DNA of 64,000 nucleotides, taken from assembly GCA_017450435.1 (NCBI GenBank), contig JAFSTO010000075.1, positions 54,829 to 118,828 on the forward strand, read 5' to 3'. Shown one piece after another: positions 16,610 to 25,458 of this stretch. Source of the DNA: Paludibacteraceae bacterium. Lineage in GTDB: Bacteria > Bacteroidota > Bacteroidia > Bacteroidales > Paludibacteraceae. A program made the translations under genes and the position numbers. The notes beneath the pieces were generated by a model. The model ran no database searches, was not told where the DNA came from, and worked only from the letters and a program-made list of their open reading frames with translations. The first letter of the stretch is position 1, and every line of letters starts with the position of its first letter.

Positions 16610-18011
16610 ATACGGCTATAGCCGTTATGCCTGTAAGAGTATTGATGTGCTCGGGTAACTCTGTGTCGTGGTTGTTGCTTGAGGTGATGAGCGAATGGGT
16701 GTATATACCTTTACTGTTTGCCCATAAGACAAGGTTATTATTGTTGTCCACGGTTACGGTACTGACATCTGTGGCGTCGTCCAATGGCTGAATATTGCTG
16801 CCGTCGATATTACTAATGAAGAGTCCTGTAGAGGTGACAAAGTAAATCTTTCCCGCAACACGGTCAAGCGCAAAATGGCGAATATCTTTGTCTGTAAGGA
16901 TACTGCCGACTGCAGGCATCGTCCCGCTTTTGATATCGTCTTGTGTAAAACGGTATATGCCTTTGCCGTATGCGTAGAGCCATACTCCGTTGTGTAGAGC
17001 CAAGCCTGCAGAGCGTCCGCCGGCTGCAAGACCATAACCCAAGTCGGTGGCGTTGGCATAAACCATTGCTGGATCGCCGGCGGTGAAGGTCTGGGCAGGA
17101 CGCAGTGCTGTGTGGTAGATATTGTCACCGGCTATCCAATAAATCTCGCCGTCTTTGATAAGTCCTCCCTCAAACCCTTGTCCGCTACCCGCTTGGGCGT
17201 TGCGAATTATTTCCTGTCCGGCAGAACTGAGACCCGTCAGGTGAGCTATAGTGCCTGATGTAGTGGTGTCTGCATTGAAGATATACACGTTTTCTTCATC
17301 TACTAACAGTTGTCTTGGCAGAGACAGTGTTTCGTCGCTATATGTGCGGGCAACAGGATGTTCGTATGCTACGGGGAATATTCGTTGTGTGTACAGAGTG
17401 TCTTTCTTTGCGAGCAGAAGAGACGGGGCATGCTTGTCATTAACGAAAACAGTGTCGTACATTGTCCATTCTGTCTCACCAAGGTCAAGGTGGCATGAAA
17501 TGGGAAAAGACGAACCGTGTTCGCGGAAATAGACGGTCACTGATTGTGAGGCAGTGTCGCCGCTGACAATAGTGGCGCAGGAGGGGAATGACCAACTGTA
17601 CTTGAGCTTGTAAGAGAATGGATTGTAACAGTCGGCAGTAAAGGTCACCTTGGTGAATACATAGATAGTACTATCGCTCTGACTGATATTTGGCACCGTA
17701 TCATGGACCCGTATTGTAGCAGAGTATGTACGCGACTTCTTGTTGTCAACCTTTAGAACGACTGCATAACTGCCCGGTTGTCGATAGATATGTCGTGGCG
17801 ATTTGCTTGTAGAAGTACTGCCGTCGCCGAACGACCACGACCATTCCTCACCCTCGGAAGTGTTGTTCGTGAAAATAACGCTCTCGCCGGCACGAGGCTC
17901 GGCCGGACTAAAGGTAAATGACACATCGTCTTTCTTGCAGGAAGCAAGCAGTGAAAGTGTCAGTATTGTGAAAAGTAGCGGTATGTAGCTAACAAAAAAT
18001 CTTTTAGTCAT
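16602..18011 (-). CDS. PKD-domain lipoprotein with propeller-like C-terminus
   Basis: Predicted surface or periplasmic lipoprotein of unknown function. The lipobox is LLASC (Cys about 25). A PKD domain spans about 30-105 with the signature EWSWSFGDGSTSTSKSPRHIY. A second immunoglobulin-like segment follows (about 110-195). From about 205 to the end the protein has repeated strands such as GKIYFVTSTGLFISNIDGS and NNLVLWANSKGIYTHS, resembling YWTD/SMP-30-like beta-propeller blades. It ends 8 nt inside the start of the glycogen synthase gene. The pairing with glycogen synthase is positional only. The domain call for PKD is firm; the propeller is inference. Confidence 0.8.
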   Translation of the reverse strand: MTKRFFVSYIPLLFTILTLSLLASCKKDDVSFTFSPAEPRAGESVIFTNNTSEGEEWSWSFGDGSTSTSKSPRHIYRQPGSYAVVLKVDNKKSRTYSATIRVHDTVPNISQSDSTIYVFTKVTFTADCYNPFSYKLKYSWSFPSCATIVSGDTASQSVTVYFREHGSSFPISCHLDLGETEWTMYDTVFVNDKHAPSLLLAKKDTLYTQRIFPVAYEHPVARTYSDETLSLPRQLLVDEENVYIFNADTTTSGTIAHLTGLSSAGQEIIRNAQAGSGQGFEGGLIKDGEIYWIAGDNIYHTALRPAQTFTAGDPAMVYANATDLGYGLAAGGRSAGLALHNGVWLYAYGKGIYRFTQDDIKSGTMPAVGSILTDKDIRHFALDRVAGKIYFVTSTGLFISNIDGSNIQPLDDATDVSTVTVDNNNNLVLWANSKGIYTHSLITSSNNHDTELPEHINTLTGITAIAVYE

Positions 18012-18052
18012 ATATCTTTTGTCTTTTATTTCTTGTTCCTTGTTCCTTGTTC

Positions 18053-18961
18053 TCAGATATTGTCAATTTTGTGCTTTATTTGTTTCCATGCTTCATGACT
18101 GCTAAGGTCAATACGACAGATATCATTGTCGCGCCTGAACCATGTCATTTGTCGTTTGGCATAGTGGCGTGAGTTCTGTTTGATGAGTCGTGTAGCTTCG
18201 TTGAGGTTGATTGTACCGTCGAAATAATCGAACATCTCTTTGTACCCTACAGTCTGCAGGCTGTTCAAGTGTCTAAGGTGATAGACGCGGTGTGCCTCAT
18301 CTTCTAATCCGTCCTGCAACATCATGTCCACGCGTCGGTTGATGCGGTCGTACAGTTCTTCTCTGGGGCGGGTTAGCTCCAATTTGATTATATTGAAAGG
18401 TCTCTGTTTGTGTGTGGCAGTCCTGAATGACGAGTATGGCTGACCGGCCGCCATGCTTACCTCAAGTGCGTGTATGAGGCGTTGTGGGTTGCGGTTGTCT
18501 GCCATAGTGGCGAAGTAGCCGGGGTCGTATTGTTTAACTTCTTCTTGCAGCCAGTATAAGCCGAGTTCTTGATATTGTTGAGTTATCCTGTTGCGCAGTT
18601 CAGCAGGTGTTTGAGGAATATTGTCCAACCCTTGGCATACGGCATCAATATACATCATTGCTCCGCCCGCCATCACCAGCGCATCGTGTGAGTGAAACAA
18701 CTCGTCTAATAGTGCTATAGCATCACGCTCGTACATGCCGGCGTTGTAGGGGTCTCTTACACTTTTTGTTCCGACAAAATAATGCGGCACAAGTGCTTGT
18801 TCTTGTGCCGTAGGAGCTGCTGTGCCAATAGGCAGTTCTCGATATATCTGTCGGCTGTCGGCGTTGAGAATAGGGCTGCCAATATATTTAGCTAAGCTGA
18901 TGCTCAGCTCAGTCTTGCCCACACCTGTCGCACCGCATAGTACGATTAGAGTTTTTTTCAT
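18053..18961 (-). CDS. miaA: tRNA dimethylallyltransferase
   Basis: Transfers a dimethylallyl group to A37 of tRNAs reading UNN codons. The 302-residue protein has the P-loop GATGVGKTELS at the N-terminus, the NADSRQIYRELPIGTAAPT region that binds substrate, and the RNPQRLIHALEV and QNSRHYAKRQMTWFR motifs that are diagnostic for MiaA. Its start lies 3 nt from the stop of the upstream pRiA4b ORF-3-like gene, so the two are co-transcribed. The ATG at 18961 fits the family N-terminus. Identity is secure. Confidence 0.96.
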   Translation of the reverse strand: MKKTLIVLCGATGVGKTELSISLAKYIGSPILNADSRQIYRELPIGTAAPTAQEQALVPHYFVGTKSVRDPYNAGMYERDAIALLDELFHSHDALVMAGGAMMYIDAVCQGLDNIPQTPAELRNRITQQYQELGLYWLQEEVKQYDPGYFATMADNRNPQRLIHALEVSMAAGQPYSSFRTATHKQRPFNIIKLELTRPREELYDRINRRVDMMLQDGLEDEAHRVYHLRHLNSLQTVGYKEMFDYFDGTINLNEATRLIKQNSRHYAKRQMTWFRRDNDICRIDLSSHEAWKQIKHKIDNI

Positions 18962-18964
18962 GTG

Positions 18965-19519
18965 TTAGAACATTGTTCCGTCATCGAAGCTAAGGTCTTG
19001 GAAACCCTCCATATCCAGTTCGTCGGTGTCATACGAACTGTCGCCGTAGAAATCGTCCATGTCGAGATCGTCAGTGTTGCCGCCTTTGGCGGATGTGCCT
19101 GCAAGCGGATCTTCTGTGCGGAGCTGCTTGGGGGCCTTGCCTTTCTTTTCCACTAATTGTACCCCTGTCATGGTGCCGGGTTCAATCTGCGCAAGCGAGC
19201 CGAAGAAGAAACGCTCGAACATAGGGTCGAAGATATATATCAGTCGCTGCTTCTGCTCTGTCAGCAGGTCAGACAAGAGTGTGTCCTCCATCGTCATGTT
19301 GTCGTACTCAAAGCTCTTGTCCATAGGAACAAGTGTTATTTCCTGACCTTTCTCCCAGCGGTCGTTACAAATGAAGAAACTCGTCATCTGGTCGTCCGGA
19401 TAACCGGCGGCTGCAAGCAGAGCTTTGTGCAGGTCAAGGAACGAGGCGTCAGCATCAGCCTCAAATGTCAGTTTGAAGTCTTCCACTTCATCGCACATGA
19501 ATGTAAAGCGGTATATCAT
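18965..19519 (-). CDS. pRiA4b ORF-3-like (IS1096 TnpR-like passenger fold) protein
   Basis: Small cytoplasmic acidic protein of 184 residues. The N-terminal part (IYRFTFMCDEVEDFKLTFEAD, then FLDLHKALLAAAGYPDDQMTSFFI and LIYIFDPMFERFFFG) resembles the pRiA4b ORF-3 family, found alone in many Bacteroidales and of unknown function. The tail (about 150-184) is very rich in Asp and is probably disordered. It is the first gene of a minus-strand unit with miaA. Despite the family name no transposase genes are nearby, so it is not evidence of a mobile element. Confidence 0.75.
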   Translation of the reverse strand: MIYRFTFMCDEVEDFKLTFEADADASFLDLHKALLAAAGYPDDQMTSFFICNDRWEKGQEITLVPMDKSFEYDNMTMEDTLLSDLLTEQKQRLIYIFDPMFERFFFGSLAQIEPGTMTGVQLVEKKGKAPKQLRTEDPLAGTSAKGGNTDDLDMDDFYGDSSYDTDELDMEGFQDLSFDDGTMF

Positions 19520-19673
19520 TTTTGCAGTGATAAGTTTTTGGTGATAAGTTATGAGTGAAATTCGTGATGTTTAAGCAGCGTTTTTACATCGCATGCATAC
19601 CAACATACAAAGGTAATATATATTTTCGGAATACACAACTTTTTGAAAAAAAACAAAAAAAATGCGTTCGAAA

Positions 19674-19705
19674 TTTGTCTGAGTCGGAAAAAAGCAGTAC
19701 CTTTG
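19674..19705 (+). promoter_or_regulatory. Promoter of the rpsF ribosomal protein operon
   Basis: TTTG (19674-19677), 20 nt, TACCTTTG (19698-19705). Exact match to the Bacteroidota promoter. Transcription would begin near 19712, leaving a leader of about 105 nt before rpsF. Confidence 0.8.
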
Positions 19706-19714
19706 CAGTCCGTT

Positions 19715-19780
19715 TTGCGACTTTTTCGCAAGATTGTATCGTGCTTTTGTCAGACGTCAGACGTCTGATAGCCGAAAGTT
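19715..19780 (+). promoter_or_regulatory. Structured leader of the S6-S18 operon, possible autoregulatory site
   Basis: The leader holds two perfect hairpins: TTGCGA/TCGCAA (19715-19731) and TCAGACGT-CAG-ACGTCTGA (19750-19768). They are followed by GATAGCCGAAAG, which contains CCG. In other bacteria the S6:S18 heterodimer binds a CCG-containing structure in its own leader. That the same happens here is inference. Confidence 0.4.
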
Positions 19781-19815
19781 TAATTATTAACTTATTTATT
19801 TACATTTTATTATTT

Positions 19816-20166
19816 ATGTTAAACCATTACGAAACCGCTTTCATTCTTACTCCCGTTTTGTCTGAAAGCCAGATGAAGGAAGCGGTTGACAAGTTCGAGA
19901 AACTTCTCACAGAAAATGGTGCTTCCATTCTTAATCGTGAGGAGTGGGGTTTGAAGAAACTTGCTTACCCCATCCAAGGCAAGACCACGGGATTCTATGC
20001 CTTACTGCAGTTTGACGCAGAACCCTCGTTGGTAGCTACTCTCGAGACAGCCTACAGGCGTGATGAGCGTGTTGTCCGCTTCCTTACTTTCCGCCTCGAT
20101 AAGTATGCTTTCGAGTACTCACAGAAACGTCTTAATGTTCAACTTAAAAAACAAGAGGAGGCTTAA
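19816..20166 (+). CDS. rpsF: Small ribosomal subunit protein bS6
   Basis: Ribosomal protein S6, which pairs with S18 on the platform of the 30S subunit. The 116-residue product starts [17 protein letters not shown], matching the family start, and contains [23 protein letters not shown] and the C-terminal [16 protein letters not shown]. The start at 19816 is chosen because upstream in-frame codons would lie before the predicted transcription start. It is the first gene of rpsF-rpsR-rplI-rpmE. Confidence 0.97.
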   Translation: MLNHYETAFILTPVLSESQMKEAVDKFEKLLTENGASILNREEWGLKKLAYPIQGKTTGFYALLQFDAEPSLVATLETAYRRDERVVRFLTFRLDKYAFEYSQKRLNVQLKKQEEA

Positions 20167-20168
20167 TC

Positions 20169-20441
20169 ATGGCAGCAGAACAACAACAGGAATTCCGTTA
20201 TCTTACGCCTCAGACGCAAGAGACGAAGAAGAAAAAGTATTGCCGTTTTAAGAAAGCCGGCATCCGTTACATCGACTACAAGGACCCTGAGTTCCTCAAG
20301 AAGTTCCTCAACGAGCAAGGTAAGATTCTTCCTCGCCGTATTACCGGTACTTCTTTGAAGTTCCAGCGTAAAGTGGCACAGGCTGTTAAGCGTGCTCGTC
20401 ACCTCGCTCTCCTGCCATACGTTACTGACGGTATGAAGTAA
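20169..20441 (+). CDS. rpsR: Small ribosomal subunit protein bS18
   Basis: 90-residue ribosomal protein S18. The core [24 protein letters not shown] and the ending [30 protein letters not shown] are diagnostic. It begins 2 nt after rpsF, which suggests coupled translation of the two partners. Confidence 0.97.
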   Translation: MAAEQQQEFRYLTPQTQETKKKKYCRFKKAGIRYIDYKDPEFLKKFLNEQGKILPRRITGTSLKFQRKVAQAVKRARHLALLPYVTDGMK

Positions 20442-20484
20442 TTATAACCAAGTGTTTCACCTTATTAATTAAACGAATTGAATT

Positions 20485-20931
20485 ATGGAAATTATCCTCA
20501 AACAAGACGTCAAGAACCTTGGCTATAAAGACGATATCGTTAAAGTACGTGATGGTTACGGCCGTAATTATCTTATTCCTAACAAGATGGCTGTAATTGC
20601 CAGCGAGTCTGCAAAGAAGCAGCTGCAAGAGGAGCTTCGCCAGCGTGCTCACAAGCTTGCCAAACTGTTGGCTGATGCTCAAGAGTTGGCTCAGAAACTT
20701 GAGGCTGTGCAGGTTAAAGTGGAGGCTAAGGCTAACGAGAATGGAGCAATTTTCGGCTCTGTAACTACTGCTCAACTGGCTGAGGCTCTGGAGAAAGCAG
20801 GGGTCGTTGTTGACCGCAAGGTTATCACTATTCCTGAGGCACCTAAGGCTCTCGGCGAGTTTACAGCTGAAGCTCGTCTGCATAAGGAAGTAAAGGCAAC
20901 TATCCATTTTGAGGTAGTAGCTGCCGAGTAA
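20485..20931 (+). CDS. rplI: Large ribosomal subunit protein bL9
   Basis: 148-residue ribosomal protein L9. The N-terminal rRNA-binding domain reads [19 protein letters not shown] and [14 protein letters not shown]. The connecting helix (about 40-75) and the C-terminal domain ([13 protein letters not shown]) complete the family. Third gene of the operon. Confidence 0.97.
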   Translation: MEIILKQDVKNLGYKDDIVKVRDGYGRNYLIPNKMAVIASESAKKQLQEELRQRAHKLAKLLADAQELAQKLEAVQVKVEAKANENGAIFGSVTTAQLAEALEKAGVVVDRKVITIPEAPKALGEFTAEARLHKEVKATIHFEVVAAE

Positions 20932-20975
20932 GACAAAAGATGAAAGTCGAAAGACAAAAGAAAAAAATTGTAATT

Positions 20976-21230
20976 ATGAAAAACGGTATTCATCCTGATA
21001 ACTATCGCGTTGTAGTTTTCAAAGATATGTCTAATGGAGACCAGTTCTTCAGCCGCTCCACAGCTGCTACCAAGGACACTATCGAGATTGACGGCGTTAC
21101 CTATCCGCTCTTCAAACTCGAAATCTCCAACACCTCGCACCCGTTCTATACCGGTAAGTCAAAACTGGTGGACACTGCTGGTCGTGTGGACAAGTTCATG
21201 TCACGTTACGGCAACCGCAAGCGTGCTTGA
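20976..21230 (+). CDS. rpmE2: Large ribosomal subunit protein bL31, type B
   Basis: 84-residue type B L31. It begins [18 protein letters not shown] and ends SRYGNRKRA. It lacks the CxxC zinc motif of type A L31, as is normal in Bacteroidota. An upstream ATG at 20940 lies in an A-rich spacer and gives a non-conserved extension, so 20976 was chosen. A strong terminator follows. Confidence 0.95.
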   Translation: MKNGIHPDNYRVVVFKDMSNGDQFFSRSTAATKDTIEIDGVTYPLFKLEISNTSHPFYTGKSKLVDTAGRVDKFMSRYGNRKRA

Positions 21231-21244
21231 TTATTCATTCTTAC

Positions 21245-21272
21245 AAAAAGCCCCGATACATCGGGGCTTTTT
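21245..21272 (+). terminator. Rho-independent terminator of the rpsF operon
   Basis: AAAAAGCCCCGA pairs perfectly with TCGGGGCTTTTT around a TACA loop. The flanking A and T runs make it able to work on both strands. Confidence 0.95.
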
Positions 21273-21361
21273 GTTGTCAATACAAATATTCCGGGTTTTT
21301 ATTCAGGCTAATCAGAAAACATGCATTCTGTTTTTTTAGAAAAGCCTTATATCTTTATCCT

Positions 21362-22300
21362 ATGCGCAAACAACCAACTATTATTCGTGTCAAGAGTAAT
21401 GATACTCTCGGTGCCGTTCTTGCCGCTCATCTGGGTGGTATGTCTCAAACCAGTATCAAGCAATTGCTTGCTCGTCGTGTTGTCAATGTTGACGGTGTGG
21501 TAGAGACACGTGCAGATTTGGCTGTTCCTGCCGGAGCAGAGGTGGTGATAGAGCAAGGCAGAGGAAACAATGCTCTCACGCATCCAAAGCTACGTATGGT
21601 TTATGAGGACGACTATCTGATTGTCGTGGAGAAGCAGTGCGGACTACTGACTGTAGCGGCTAACCCCGGCGGCAGGGAGACAACTGCTTTGTCTATATTG
21701 AAAGACTACGTGCGTCGGGAAGACAGACGTAACGGGGTTTTTGTGGTGCATCGTCTCGACCGTGAGACCAGTGGTCTGCTGGTCTTTGCCAAGACACAGG
21801 AGCTGCAGAACTATATGCGCGAATGGTGGCACGACCTTGTGACTAAGAGAACGTATGTGGCTGTGGTGGAAGGACGTGTTGAAAAAGACAGCGACACCAT
21901 CACCACATGGCTCACTGTGGATAATAAGACAACAATGGTGTACTCCTCGCCGGTGGACGATGGTGGTAAGAAAGCCGTGACACATTATAAAGTGATTAAG
22001 CGAACGGAGAATGTTCAAGCATGCGAGACGGGGAAAGCAGACTGCGCCGGACAGGGATATTCTCTACTTGAACTGAATCTTGAAACAGGCCGCACTAATC
22101 AGATACGCGTTCACATGGCGTCCATTGGTCATCCTGTGGTGTCAGACCGCAAATACGGTTTTGCAGACTCGAATTCTGCTTGCCCGTTGGATCGTCTTGC
22201 TCTGCATGCCCGTATTCTGGAGTTTACACATCCCGTAACTGAGCAGACGGTACATTTTGAAACACCTGTACCACGTAGTTTCCTTGCTCTTTTTCATTAA
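21362..22300 (+). CDS. RluA-family pseudouridine synthase
   Basis: Converts uridine to pseudouridine in rRNA or tRNA. The 312-residue product has an N-terminal S4-like domain (about 1-70, with SQTSIKQLLARRVVNVDG), then YEDDYLIVVEKQCGLLTVA. The catalytic signature HRLDRETSGLLVFAK holds the nucleophilic Asp, and LETGRTNQIRVHMASIGHPV follows. The ATG at 21362 lies after the rpmE2 terminator and matches the family start; an upstream in-frame ATG lies across that terminator. Which member (RluC, RluD or other) and which RNA site cannot be told. Confidence 0.92.
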   Translation: MRKQPTIIRVKSNDTLGAVLAAHLGGMSQTSIKQLLARRVVNVDGVVETRADLAVPAGAEVVIEQGRGNNALTHPKLRMVYEDDYLIVVEKQCGLLTVAANPGGRETTALSILKDYVRREDRRNGVFVVHRLDRETSGLLVFAKTQELQNYMREWWHDLVTKRTYVAVVEGRVEKDSDTITTWLTVDNKTTMVYSSPVDDGGKKAVTHYKVIKRTENVQACETGKADCAGQGYSLLELNLETGRTNQIRVHMASIGHPVVSDRKYGFADSNSACPLDRLALHARILEFTHPVTEQTVHFETPVPRSFLALFH

Positions 22301-22322
22301 GTTTTTTTTAAGCAAGTATATT

Positions 22323-23156
22323 GTGATTGATACCCATTGTCATATTGATGATCCTGTTTATGCACCTGAGCTGGATGTCTTTATCAGCAGACAGCAGGCC
22401 GCCGGAGTTTCTGCTATCATGGTGCCCGGTGTTACTGCCGGGTCATGTGAATCGGTAGTCAGCGTATGCTGTCGTTACCCTCGTTACCTGTTTCCTGCTC
22501 TGGGGTTGCACCCTGAAGAGGTGCGCTCTGACTATGAACAGCAGCTTGCTGTTATAAAGCATTCAGTGGATGAACTGATGCAAGTTCGCTCGGAAGAAGA
22601 CAAACCACATATAGTAGCTATCGGAGAAGTGGGGCTGGACTATCATTTCTCTACGGAGTTTAAGGCAGAACAGCATGACGCTTTTCGTGCTCAGTTGGGG
22701 TGGGCGGCTGAGCTTGACTTGCCGGTAATGGTTCATTCGCGCGATGCTACTGAGGATACATATAATATAATTAAGGAATGTTCGGCCGTGTGTGAAAAGA
22801 GTTACGGTCGTCCGTTACGCGGGGTGATGCATTGCTTTAGCGGTAGTTATGAGACGGCAATGATGTATGTGGCTATTGGTTGGAAACTCGGAATAGGGGG
22901 CGTGATAACCTTTAAAAACAGTAAATTATCAACCAATCTGTGTCCGCCGGACGGACGGAGTGCCGTCCCGCTCTCATCGCTTGTGTTGGAGACAGACGCA
23001 CCTTATATGACACCGGTTCCGTATAGAGGACAGACGAATGAAAGCCGATATATGTCTTATGTCGCGGAGCGAATAGCTCAGGCTTATGGTGTTAGTTACG
23101 ATGATGTAATTACAACGACAACAGCAACGGCAAATGCGCTTTTTATCGAAAAATAG
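22323..23156 (+). CDS. tatD: TatD-family metal-dependent DNase
   Basis: Mg-dependent TIM-barrel deoxyribonuclease. The metal ligands are visible: DTHCHIDD at the start, GEVGLDYHF, HSRDA, HCFSG and LETDAPYMTPVPYRG. The GTG at 22323 is chosen because the family begins immediately before DTHxH. An ATG at 22257 in the same frame would add 22 hydrophobic residues and overlap the preceding gene by 44 nt, which is less likely. The gene sits just downstream of the pseudouridine synthase and upstream of tRNA-Ser. Confidence 0.9.
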   Translation: MIDTHCHIDDPVYAPELDVFISRQQAAGVSAIMVPGVTAGSCESVVSVCCRYPRYLFPALGLHPEEVRSDYEQQLAVIKHSVDELMQVRSEEDKPHIVAIGEVGLDYHFSTEFKAEQHDAFRAQLGWAAELDLPVMVHSRDATEDTYNIIKECSAVCEKSYGRPLRGVMHCFSGSYETAMMYVAIGWKLGIGGVITFKNSKLSTNLCPPDGRSAVPLSSLVLETDAPYMTPVPYRGQTNESRYMSYVAERIAQAYGVSYDDVITTTTATANALFIEK

Positions 23157-23255
23157 CAAAAAAACAAGTTTTTTCGGGTAAATGTATTGCTATGTCAGAT
23201 ATTTTTTGTAATTTTACACTCGGTTTCGTTCTTGCCGCATTACGTGGTCAGTAAT

Positions 23256-23343
23256 GGAGAGATGCTCGAGTGGTTGAAGAGGCACGCCTGGAAAGCGTGT
23301 AAGCGCCGAAAGCGCTTCCGGGGTTCGAATCCCCGTCTCTCCG
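23256..23343 (+). tRNA. tRNA-Ser (GGA)
   Basis: Class II tRNA of 88 nt. Acceptor arms GGAGAGA (23256-23262) and TCTCTCC (23336-23342) pair, and GGTTCGAATCC is the T arm. A long variable arm (GCGCCGAAAGCGC-like) is present, and the anticodon loop CTGGAAA gives GGA. CCA is not encoded. Confidence 0.95.
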
Positions 23344-23452
23344 CAAGGATTTGCAAATCAGCGTGCCATGTTCGCTTGGCAAAGTGATTTGAAATATTAT
23401 AAATATTATTAAATTTAGAATAAAAACAACTAAAACTTAAAATCATAGAACA

Positions 23453-24283
23453 ATGAAAAAAGTATTTGCAACCCTTACGGTTCTTGCGATGCTCGCATTT
23501 GGCGGCGTTGCTGTAATGGCTCAAGATGAGGCTGCTCCTGCAGCTGCAGAAACAGAACAAATGGTAGAAGAGGCAGCTCCCGCTGCTGCTCCTGTCGAGG
23601 CTCCTGCTGTTGAAGAGGCAGCTGCTGAGGATGGCGGTTTGGTGGCTCTCCACAAAGCACTGAAGACTAAGTTTATTGAAGGTGGTGCCGGCTTTATGGC
23701 TGCTACGTTCCTCTGCTTGGTATTCGGTTTGGCTCTCTGCATCGAGCGTATCATTTATCTCTCACTTTCAAAGACTAACACCAAGGCTCTTCTTGCTAAC
23801 GTTGAGGCAGCGCTGAAGAGAGGCGGAATCAAGGAAGCTCTTGATGTTTGCCGTAATACACGCGGACCTGTGGCTTCTATCTTCTATCAGGGCCTGAGCC
23901 GTTATGACGAAGGCGTTGACGTGGTGGAAAAGACAGTTGCTTCTTATGGCGGCGTTCAGCTCGGTTTGCTGGAGAAAAACCTCTCTTGGATTACCCTCTT
24001 TATCGCAATCGCTCCTTCTATGGGTTTCATGGGAACCATCGTTGGTATGATCCAGGCATTCGATAAGATTCAACAGGTAGGTGATATGTCTGCAACAGTC
24101 GTTGCCGGCGGTATCAAGGTCGCTTTGTTGACCACTCTTGCAGGTCTTATCATTGCTATCATTCTGCAAATATTCTACAACTATATCCTGTCTTTGGTAG
24201 AGGGCCTTGTTAACGAAATGGAGGATAGCTCTATCTCTCTGCTTGACCTTGTTGTACGTTACGACGCAGAGCAGAAGAAGTAA
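23453..24283 (+). CDS. exbB: MotA/TolQ/ExbB proton channel protein with Ala/Glu/Pro-rich N-terminus
   Basis: Inner-membrane proton channel subunit that energises TonB-dependent transport with ExbD. The 276-residue protein starts with a hydrophobic segment (about 1-23) and an Ala/Pro/Glu-rich stretch (about 25-60). Three membrane helices follow: GFMAATFLCLVFGLALCIERI, then the pair SWITLFIAIAPSMGFMGTIVGMI and GGIKVALLTTLAGLIIAIILQI with the family GTIVGMIQAF motif. It leads a five-gene cluster (exbB, a four-helix protein, two exbD genes, a single-helix protein). Confidence 0.92.
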   Translation: MKKVFATLTVLAMLAFGGVAVMAQDEAAPAAAETEQMVEEAAPAAAPVEAPAVEEAAAEDGGLVALHKALKTKFIEGGAGFMAATFLCLVFGLALCIERIIYLSLSKTNTKALLANVEAALKRGGIKEALDVCRNTRGPVASIFYQGLSRYDEGVDVVEKTVASYGGVQLGLLEKNLSWITLFIAIAPSMGFMGTIVGMIQAFDKIQQVGDMSATVVAGGIKVALLTTLAGLIIAIILQIFYNYILSLVEGLVNEMEDSSISLLDLVVRYDAEQKK

Positions 24284-24369
24284 TATAATTAGTTGTGGCT
24301 GACAGCTGATAACTGACAGTTGATAGCTGAACATTTAACTCAATTCAATTAACTAATTATTTTACGACA

Positions 24370-24849
24370 ATGAAAAACTATAATTTGATATCCAGAGTAA
24401 CCCTGTGGGTGTTGATGGCATTTGGCATTATTGCTACAGCTGTCTTCTTCCTCGGCGGCAATCAAGCCGAGGGTTACGAGGTGGCCGGTGATATTCTTGA
24501 CGTGCCCAACTTTACAAACTTGTTCCTTGCAACAAACTATATTTATTTCTTCCTTGCTTTGCTTGCTACTCTGTTCTTCGTATGCGCAGGTTTTGTCAGC
24601 AAGTTCCAGCAGGACAAGAAACGCGCTCTTTTCTCATTGGGCGTGGTGGTAGCATTCGTGTTGCTCTTCGTTATCTGCTGGTTCCTTGGCAGTCCTGACA
24701 AACTTGATATTATCGGTTATGAGGGAACAGACAACCAAGGTTTCTGGGCACAACTGAGCGACATGATGATGTATGCATGCTATATCTTGGTATGCGGCGT
24801 TATATGCTCTATCGCGTGGGGAGCAATCTATACACGTGTGAAGAAATAA
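24370..24849 (+). CDS. Four-helix membrane protein of the Exb cluster, function unknown
   Basis: 159-residue inner-membrane protein with four predicted helices (about 10-28, 48-72, 84-105, 132-152). I do not recognise a named domain. It lies between exbB and two exbD genes on the same strand, an arrangement I recall for Bacteroidales, so it is probably an accessory part of that energy-transducing complex. No catalytic motif is visible. Confidence 0.75.
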   Translation: MKNYNLISRVTLWVLMAFGIIATAVFFLGGNQAEGYEVAGDILDVPNFTNLFLATNYIYFFLALLATLFFVCAGFVSKFQQDKKRALFSLGVVVAFVLLFVICWFLGSPDKLDIIGYEGTDNQGFWAQLSDMMMYACYILVCGVICSIAWGAIYTRVKK

Positions 24850-24880
24850 ATCAACGTTTAACAAAAGGAAAACAAGAACT

Positions 24881-25456
24881 ATGGCTAGAAAAGTTCCGGC
24901 AATCAACGCTTCGTCAATGGCGGACATCTCTTTCTTGCTGTTGATATTCTTCCTTATCACAACCTCAATGGATGTGAGCCAAGGTTTGTCGCGCCGTCTG
25001 CCTGCACCGCCTGACCCTAACCAGAAGGTGGAGGATATAGAGATTAACAGACGAAACCTCTTCGTTGTTAAGATTAACTCGGCCAACCAGCTTCTCGTAC
25101 AAGGTCAAGAGCTTAATATCAAGCAGCTTCGTGAGAGAGCTAAGGAGTTTATCATCAACCCCCATGACGATCCAAACTTGCCTAAGAAATTTACAGAAGA
25201 CATTCCCGGCTTGGGAATGGTAACTTATACTCCCGACCACGTTATCTCTGTTCAGAACGACGTCGATACCAAGTATCAGGCTTATCTTGATGTCCAGAAC
25301 GAGTTGGTTGCTGCTTACAACGAACTCCGTGATGAGTTCTCAAGGCAAAGGTGGGGAAAGGTCTTCAACGAACTGGAGGAAGACCAGCAGAAGTTGGTAC
25401 AGAAAGTGTTGCCGATGAAGATTTCAGAGGCTGAACCTAAAAACTACGGAAAATAA
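24881..25456 (+). CDS. exbD: ExbD/TolR-family biopolymer transport protein (first copy)
   Basis: Single-span partner of ExbB. The N-terminal helix SMADISFLLLIFFLITTSMD carries the conserved Asp that takes part in proton flow. The periplasmic domain follows (about 45-191). At 191 residues it is longer than common ExbD proteins because of a stretch after about residue 90. It lies 2 nt before a second exbD. Confidence 0.92.
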   Translation: MARKVPAINASSMADISFLLLIFFLITTSMDVSQGLSRRLPAPPDPNQKVEDIEINRRNLFVVKINSANQLLVQGQELNIKQLRERAKEFIINPHDDPNLPKKFTEDIPGLGMVTYTPDHVISVQNDVDTKYQAYLDVQNELVAAYNELRDEFSRQRWGKVFNELEEDQQKLVQKVLPMKISEAEPKNYGK

Positions 25457-25458
25457 TT

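Noticed and set aside
18965-19519. Possible IS1096 passenger marking a transposon
   Set aside because: The family name is historical; there is no transposase or terminal repeat around it and it is co-transcribed with miaA.
21227-21361. Upstream start for the pseudouridine synthase
   Set aside because: It would run through the rpmE2 terminator and overlap rpmE2, and the added residues are not family-like.
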